13,760 nt of DNA from the NCBI GenBank assembly GCA_012270595.1, contig JAAXIA010000016.1, positions 1 through 13,760 on the forward strand, written 5' to 3'. Of the stretch, positions 10,577 to 13,760 are shown in pieces (the stretch's first letter is position 1; each line of letters opens with the position of its first letter). A model generated the notes under the pieces. The model searched no databases. It had not been told where the DNA came from and worked only from the letters and a program-made list of their open reading frames with translations. This DNA is from Rhodanobacteraceae bacterium. Its GTDB lineage: Bacteria > Pseudomonadota > Gammaproteobacteria > Xanthomonadales > Rhodanobacteraceae. The translations under genes and the position numbers were made by a program.

Positions 10577-11014
10577 ATGCGATCCAGAAAGGCTATCACC
10601 TCCGCCGTAGCGTTAGTTCCGATATTCTTTTTCACAATGGCTCCTACTATTTGGGCCAACTCAGCCGGAACGGTCGTCTTCTCAAATGCCACCACGGACA
10701 CAAGCTCTGCGCGCGGCAGACTGGAGTACAACTATCAGGGCCAGCGTGTTAAAAAGTATACAGACTACTGGTACCAGTGGAACCATGAACCACACCAGCT
10801 TTCCTGGCCGGACGGGGCTGGGCATGTCAGCGTGTGGTTGAATGTTGACCGCCCCTATCAGGACGTGGATCCCTGTGTGGTGGATCTTGCCGCAACAGTG
10901 AAGGGGACCAACAAGTTTGAGGTGTCAGGAGCATACACCTGGTCCGAAGGTGGGCATAGTTGGTCCTGGAACGGAACCAAAATCACTGATCCACGTTGTG
11001 GAAATCACATTTAA
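10577..11014 (+). CDS. Small exported protein of unknown function, two cysteines
   Basis: A 145-residue protein that I do not recognise. Residues 1-28 form a clear signal peptide: basic MRSRKA, hydrophobic VALVPIFFFTMAP, cleavage near WANSA. The mature part (about 117 residues) is rich in aromatics and glycine, with clusters YTDYWYQWNH (61-70), VSVWLNVDRPY (84-94) and TWSEGGHSWSWNG (121-133), suggesting a small beta-rich secreted fold. Only two cysteines are present (100 and 141), well placed for one disulfide. The start ATG at 10577 has AGGAG ten bases upstream; an earlier in-frame ATG at 10496 would bury the signal peptide. It is the only plus-strand gene here, divergent from dsbC and convergent with the ydcH-like gene. 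A lactococcin-972-type bacteriocin was considered but the motifs do not fit. Confidence 0.75.
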   Translation: MRSRKAITSAVALVPIFFFTMAPTIWANSAGTVVFSNATTDTSSARGRLEYNYQGQRVKKYTDYWYQWNHEPHQLSWPDGAGHVSVWLNVDRPYQDVDPCVVDLAATVKGTNKFEVSGAYTWSEGGHSWSWNGTKITDPRCGNHI

Positions 11015-11067
11015 CGGCTTTAATCTTTACTTTGATTTTTTGACCAGGCCAGAGTAACAAGAGAAAC

Positions 11068-11106
11068 CAAGGTGGTCCCTGATGACCGGCATCAAGGGCT
11101 ACCTTG
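11068..11106 (-). terminator. Hairpin between convergent genes, likely terminator of the ydcH-like gene
   Basis: On the minus strand, an outer stem CAAGGT/ACCTTG encloses an inner stem CCCT(T)GATG/CATCAGGG (one bulged base, loop CCGGT). It is followed by GTTTCTCTTGTT, a T-rich but interrupted tail. It starts about 75 bases after the ydcH-like stop. On the plus strand it lies about 54 bases after the exported-protein gene and could serve both directions. Confidence 0.45.
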
Positions 11107-11130
11107 CTGGTCAGAACCTTGTTGGTCAGA
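11101..11130. repeat. 15-bp tandem repeat, two copies
   Basis: ACCTTGCTGGTCAGA (11101-11115) is followed directly by ACCTTGTTGGTCAGA (11116-11130), differing at one base. The first copy supplies one arm of the neighbouring hairpin, and the second copy contains the same ACCTTG arm, so an alternative fold exists. Confidence 0.75.
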
Positions 11131-11180
11131 TATTAGTCGTCCGAAGCAAAACAAGAAAAATCAGTTGCCGAGGGGCAGTA

Positions 11181-11408
11181 TCAACAAATGAAATGCTTTC
11201 TGTCTGCCCACATACGTTGCAGGCGTTTCTTGGTTAATAATTTCTCCCGCTTCATCCTGGTCAGGGCGGTATCGTCCATGGGCAAAACACCAATCGCGAC
11301 ATCATGTACTTTGCTATCAAGTTCATGGTGGTAGCGGTAGAGTCGACGAAACTCCGTATCGGTCTTCATTAAAGCATCAATATCCTCTTGCCGCTGGCTT
11401 TCAAACAT
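11181..11408 (-). CDS. DUF465 / YdcH-family small protein
   Basis: A 75-residue soluble, charged helical protein of the YdcH (DUF465) type, whose molecular role is not well defined. The family pattern is visible: a short helix with DALMKTDTEFRRLYRYHHEL (11-30), a HELDSKV turn, a second segment GVLPMDDTALTRMKREKLLTKKRLQRM (40-66) with the characteristic L..MKREKL...K core, and a short tail. The start is the ATG at 11408, because AGGAGG lies eight bases upstream. A TTG two codons earlier lies only two bases from that site and is less likely. It faces the plus-strand exported-protein gene and is preceded by a 17-codon ORF whose stop touches its ribosome binding site. Confidence 0.85.
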   Translation of the reverse strand: MFESQRQEDIDALMKTDTEFRRLYRYHHELDSKVHDVAIGVLPMDDTALTRMKREKLLTKKRLQRMWADRKHFIC

Positions 11409-11747
11409 CTTCAAGGCCTCCTCTAAGCAAAAGCAATCGCCGGGGCGAGATTAAGCTTCTTGCGCACCAAGGCCATGGTCACCTCGCATCGATGAATCAA
11501 ACTTCTACCGGTGGAGAAGTCTTTGAGCACAAGCAGCCAAAACCCGCCGACGCGGATCGCACACAGACGAGTTTCAACCTACCCTCTTCCCACAGGAAAT
11601 GCAAGGTCGGTCACGTCTTAAAGTGCCTGTCTATGCTATCCTTGGCACCACGGCGGCTACGCTTGCCTGAGCGCGCCCCTGACTAACGCACAGTACAAAG
11701 TCTGATCTACTCCCACGCTGCGTCCCTCCAACATGCCAAACGACCCG
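11409..11747. other. Region with no firm gene, between the ydcH-like and coiled-coil genes
   Basis: About 340 bases. Apart from the 17-codon candidate at 11423-11476 there is no convincing coding signal. A plus-strand frame at 11492-11686 lacks a ribosome binding site and family-like sequence. I looked in the minus-strand frames for an OmpA C-terminal motif that might have been cut off from the gene at 11748-12491 and saw none. A promoter for the ydcH-like gene is expected, but only weak matches appear (TTGCAT and TAGGTT, 17 bases apart, near 11588-11616). Confidence 0.5.
11423..11476 (-). CDS. Candidate 17-residue leader peptide or signal-peptide remnant
   Basis: ATG at 11476 opens MALVRKKLNLAPAIAFA and ends at a TAG whose last bases merge into the AGGAGG of the ydcH-like gene. 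GAGG lies five bases before the ATG, a good Shine-Dalgarno placement. The peptide is basic then hydrophobic, like the start of an export signal. It may be a translationally coupled leader, a leftover of a lost exported protein's signal peptide, or chance; nothing here decides between them. Confidence 0.3.
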   Translation of the reverse strand: MALVRKKLNLAPAIAFA

Positions 11748-12491
11748 TCACTGGCTTTTTTGATGGCCGCCTTTTTGATGACTTTCGTGCTGCGTTTTAT
11801 GATGATGCGCATGTCTGGATGGCGTTTTCCTGTTCGGGTGATGGTGTCTGGCATGTGCCGCGCTGGCTTGCACCCGCCTGTTGCGTAACATTTGTGAACG
11901 CAAAACCCGCGCAGCAGCAGCTGCCAGTTTCGCCTCGCGCTTTGCGGCACGTGCAACCCGACTTTGCGCTGCAGCCAGCTTACGGGCACGTTCGGCCTCG
12001 GCACGCGCCTGACTGGCCTGGCTTGCGGCCTCAAGTCCCTGCCGCTTAAGATCCGCGGCCTGTTGTTGCAGGCGTAGTTCCTCCTCCTTCGCTATCTGGT
12101 TACGCACCCGCTGAAACTCCAGCTCCTTTTGTGCTCTGGCCATGTCAATATGGCTACGTTGCAACAATAATTGGTCGTACTCACGGTTAAGCTTGGCAAG
12201 TCGACTCCGTGCATATTGCAGCTGCGCCTGGGCCTTGGCCTGGCTTACCTGGCGTTCGGCCATGTACAACGCATGCGCTCGCTCGTCGCGACTGGCCGCG
12301 GTCAGTGCTGCAATAGCTTTGTGTGCCAGAAGCTGGCTAGCCTGCGCATACGAACCAAGGAGCGGATCACTCGCCAGCTGCTCAAGACGACCATTCAGAC
12401 GCTGGATATCCATATCATCGCTACGCGCATGGGCCAGATCCAACGCGCCCATCGCCAGCAAGGAAGTAGCAAACCATATCCAGCATTTCAT
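11748..12491 (-). CDS. Exported coiled-coil protein, DUF4398-type partner lacking an OmpA domain
   Basis: A 247-residue exported protein. Residues 1-22 are a signal peptide (MKCWIWFATSLLAMGALDLA, cleavage after AHA). An alanine/leucine-rich region with paired repeats follows (about 30-95, including ERAHALYMAERQV at 70-82), then a long charged coiled coil (about 95-195, rich in A, E, K, Q and R) and a tail dense in histidine and lysine (212-247, e.g. HARHHHPNRK and RHAHHHKTQH). From what I know of Lysobacterales, such proteins normally continue into a C-terminal OmpA peptidoglycan-binding domain; here the stop comes first. The histidine tail could bind metal or anionic polymer, but that is inference. 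The start ATG overlaps the upstream gene's stop (ATGA), so the two are translationally coupled. Confidence 0.8.
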   Translation of the reverse strand: MKCWIWFATSLLAMGALDLAHARSDDMDIQRLNGRLEQLASDPLLGSYAQASQLLAHKAIAALTAASRDERAHALYMAERQVSQAKAQAQLQYARSRLAKLNREYDQLLLQRSHIDMARAQKELEFQRVRNQIAKEEELRLQQQAADLKRQGLEAASQASQARAEAERARKLAAAQSRVARAAKREAKLAAAAARVLRSQMLRNRRVQASAAHARHHHPNRKTPSRHAHHHKTQHESHQKGGHQKSQ

Positions 12492-13150
12492 GGTCGATCT
12501 CCGCTGTGCGCCCGAGAGTGACTGCCCGCACGCCGACCAGATGGCTGCTTGCCTGGTACCGGCTGAAAACCGGGTCCATCTGGCGTCGTCGGCGGCCTCA
12601 GGGCCGCCGACGAAGGTGCCGGCATATCCTGCTGGATAACCGCCTGAGTAGATAACGCGTTTACCGTATCAGCAGATGGCTGTTTGGAACCCGTCTCCTG
12701 GGAAAGCTGCTTGCGTTGCTGCGCCTGATACCTGGCGCTCTCCATCCTGGCCTGCTCGTTCTGTGCCCGCTTAAGGGCATTCGCTTCGATGCCATGTTGA
12801 ATTTTTAACCGTACGGCTCCAAGCAACGCCTTGGTCTGCGCAAGCCTGGAATCCGCACTGGATTCGGCAGCCAGTTCCGCAGCCTTGACAAACTTGCCTT
12901 TGGATACAGCAAGTTGTGCCTGCCCGAACTTATTTCTCGCAAAACCCAGCCCCACCGGATCATAAACAGCCGCGCCAGACGCCCGTGCAGTCTGCAAGTC
13001 GATCCGCGCCTGGTGCATCGCCACCGTGGGTGCCGGCACACTGGCACAGCCACCCATCCACACCAACACCAGGCACAGCCACCAGGCAGCGCCTGGTGGC
13101 ACGGCTCGTCGCCAAAACATCACGGACAACAAGAAAAATGTGCGTCGCAT
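12488..13150 (-). CDS. DUF4398-type lipoprotein
   Basis: A 220-residue predicted lipoprotein. The N-terminus has a hydrophobic core (AAWWLCLVLVWMGGC) ending in a lipobox-like site with Cys35 as the lipidated residue. Residues 39-112 match the DUF4398 pattern: APTVAMHQARIDLQTARASG, then VYDPVGLGFARNKFGQAQLA and GKFVKAAELAAESSADSRLAQ, i.e. helical repeats of small and charged residues. After this comes a glutamine-rich coil (about 120-155) and a low-complexity Pro/Ser/Gly tail. The ATG at 13150 is preferred: AGGA lies eight bases upstream and a candidate promoter predicts a 25-base leader. The ATG at 13174 would be nearly leaderless; the ATG at 13120 gives a more ordinary signal peptide but has no ribosome binding site. 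It is the first gene of a two-gene operon by a 4-base ATGA overlap. Confidence 0.8.
   Translation of the reverse strand: MRRTFFLLSVMFWRRAVPPGAAWWLCLVLVWMGGCASVPAPTVAMHQARIDLQTARASGAAVYDPVGLGFARNKFGQAQLAVSKGKFVKAAELAAESSADSRLAQTKALLGAVRLKIQHGIEANALKRAQNEQARMESARYQAQQRKQLSQETGSKQPSADTVNALSTQAVIQQDMPAPSSAALRPPTTPDGPGFQPVPGKQPSGRRAGSHSRAHSGDRP
12586..12613. repeat. Perfect 12-bp GC-rich hairpin inside the DUF4398 lipoprotein gene
   Basis: TCGTCGGCGGCC (12586-12597) and GGCCGCCGACGA (12602-12613) pair perfectly around a TCAG loop. It falls in the sequence for the proline-rich tail, about 100 bases before the stop. The stem is strong enough to pause polymerase or ribosomes, or to shape decay of the two-gene mRNA. 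Confidence 0.7.
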
Positions 13151-13182
13151 CACCTCATTCCTGACAAGGCTCATTTCAGCAT

Positions 13183-13213
13183 ATTATTGTGCAAAACACA
13201 CCGCCTCTTGCAA
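13183..13213 (-). promoter_or_regulatory. Candidate promoter of the DUF4398 operon
   Basis: On the minus strand, TTGCAA (13208-13213, four of six -35 matches) and AATAAT (13183-13188, five of six -10 matches) are 19 bases apart, which is longer than optimal. The predicted start near 13176 leaves a 25-base leader before the ATG at 13150. Overlapping short stems (CTTGC/GCAAG and GCAAG/CTTGC near 13207-13227) surround the -35 side. Confidence 0.35.
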
Positions 13214-13272
13214 CAGCAAGACGCTTGCGGCACACGGGAAGGAACATCCCCTTAAACACGCGGGCACCGCAT

Positions 13273-13299
13273 AAAAACAGCGCTTCGCGTTGCAACGCG
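13273..13299 (-). terminator. Candidate terminator after the methylase-like gene
   Basis: On the minus strand, the 14-base perfect palindrome CGCGTTGCAACGCG (13286-13299) is followed by AAGCGCTG and five T (13273-13277). An alternative stem, GCGTT with AGCGC, puts the T-run two bases after the stem, which is better terminator geometry. It lies about 70 bases after the methylase-like stop and before the DUF4398 operon promoter. Confidence 0.4.
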
Positions 13300-13365
13300 G
13301 TATCGCCTCCGGTGCGCACACGCGGACTTGGTCGATCACCTGGTCAATTGATGTTTCCATCGGAC

Positions 13366-13760
13366 TTAAGTGTACTGTCCAACGCCCAGGCCGCTTACGC
13401 GGGGTTCGTTGTGTAATAGCTGGCGTAGTTCGGTCAGATGGCCTGCATCCCAGTGCATCGCCTCCGCGACGGCTTCATCCCAGCGGCGACGTACCTTGCA
13501 TTCACCCTCACGAAACGGTGGCACATCGGTGTCCTTGGTGCTCTCCCAGCCATCGGCCAAAATCTCCATGATGCGATCATCGTTAAGGTCGGGCAGGCGA
13601 AGCTGGGCGGCCTCTTTAGCACTGTATTTTGGAAAGTCGAGTTTCCTGCCGGGTTTGTTCATCAACTGCAGGCGACCGGCGGTGGAGTTGATAAACACCG
13701 CCACGGCTTTGCTCTGCCTTGGGGTTAACCCGGTGACCGGCATCCAGCCATTGCCTACAT
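13366..13760 (-). CDS. C-terminal part of a DNA methyltransferase-like protein (5' end outside window)
   Basis: The last 130 residues of a larger protein; the frame is open to the right edge with no stop. An internal ATG at 13743 gives a 125-residue product, but the sequence before it (VGNGW) reads as coding, so it is probably not the true start. Segments AVAVFINSTAGRLQLM, a K.DFPKYS motif, DDRIMEILADGWE and a final RRRWDEAVAEAMHW with a LLHNEP end resemble the region downstream of the catalytic domain in large N6-adenine DNA methylases (Eco57I/type I-like), where a 'NST-G' element precedes an 'R-x-D-A' helix. No catalytic motif (NPPY) is inside the window, so the call rests on this resemblance alone. 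It could belong to a restriction-modification or other defence locus, or to a phage-derived methylase. Confidence 0.5.
   Translation of the reverse strand, partial: VGNGWMPVTGLTPRQSKAVAVFINSTAGRLQLMNKPGRKLDFPKYSAKEAAQLRLPDLNDDRIMEILADGWESTKDTDVPPFREGECKVRRRWDEAVAEAMHWDAGHLTELRQLLHNEPRVSGLGVGQYT

Noticed and set aside
10577..11014. Lactococcin-972-type bacteriocin for the exported protein
   Set aside because: Signal peptide and aromatic content are similar, but the conserved glycine-tryptophan and histidine-serine motifs of that family are not seen.
11492..11686. Plus-strand 64-codon open frame between the ydcH-like and coiled-coil genes
   Set aside because: No ribosome binding site, no recognisable domain, low-complexity composition.
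11657..12034. Alternative minus-strand frame overlapping the 3' end of the coiled-coil gene, considered as a frameshifted OmpA continuation
   Set aside because: Its translation has no OmpA motif and no coiled-coil continuity; the main frame keeps the alanine/arginine pattern up to its tail.

Overview
This window is a stretch of bacterial chromosome. It is probably from a gammaproteobacterium of the Lysobacterales (Xanthomonadales). The reasons are the queA-tgt-yajC-secD order, a single long proteobacterial-type PurL (1286 residues), a DsbC-type periplasmic isomerase next to purL, and a pair of DUF4398-type envelope genes that I associate with that order. By eye the base composition is moderate, around the mid-50s percent G+C. 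The species cannot be named from this sequence. Twelve protein genes are supported; eleven read on the minus strand and one on the plus strand.

Right to left, which is the direction of transcription for nearly everything: 13366-13760 is the 3' end of a large gene whose start lies outside the window. Its product looks like the C-terminus of an N6-adenine DNA methyltransferase. It is followed by a candidate terminator (13273-13299). Next, 12488-13150 encodes a DUF4398-type lipoprotein, joined by a 4-base ATGA overlap to 11748-12491, which encodes an exported coiled-coil protein. The second protein appears to lack the OmpA domain I expect in such partners and ends in a histidine/lysine-rich tail. 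A stretch of about 340 bases without a firm gene (11409-11747) holds only a tiny candidate leader ORF just before a DUF465/YdcH-like gene (11181-11408).

The single plus-strand gene (10577-11014) encodes an unrecognised small exported protein with two cysteines. It is divergent from dsbC (9516-10292) and convergent with the ydcH-like gene. Next come purL (5549-9409, purine biosynthesis) and a family 2 glycosyltransferase gene that starts about 16 bases after the purL stop (4630-5532).

The left third is the standard tRNA-modification and protein-export cluster: queA (3432-4466, TTG start), tgt (1989-3128), yajC (1476-1808) and secD (starts at 1357 and runs off the left edge). QueA and Tgt act in the queuosine pathway; YajC and SecD are accessory subunits of the Sec translocon.

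No RNA genes, CRISPR arrays, insertion sequences or prophage genes were seen. The non-coding DNA is rich in strong dyads: three in a row upstream of queA, a perfect 12-bp hairpin between queA and tgt, a terminator-like hairpin with a 15-bp tandem repeat between the convergent genes, and a 12-bp GC hairpin inside the DUF4398 lipoprotein gene. No complete new system is evident. The best leads are the OmpA-less DUF4398 partner, the cysteine-containing exported protein beside dsbC, the methylase end at the right edge, and the hairpin-rich leaders.
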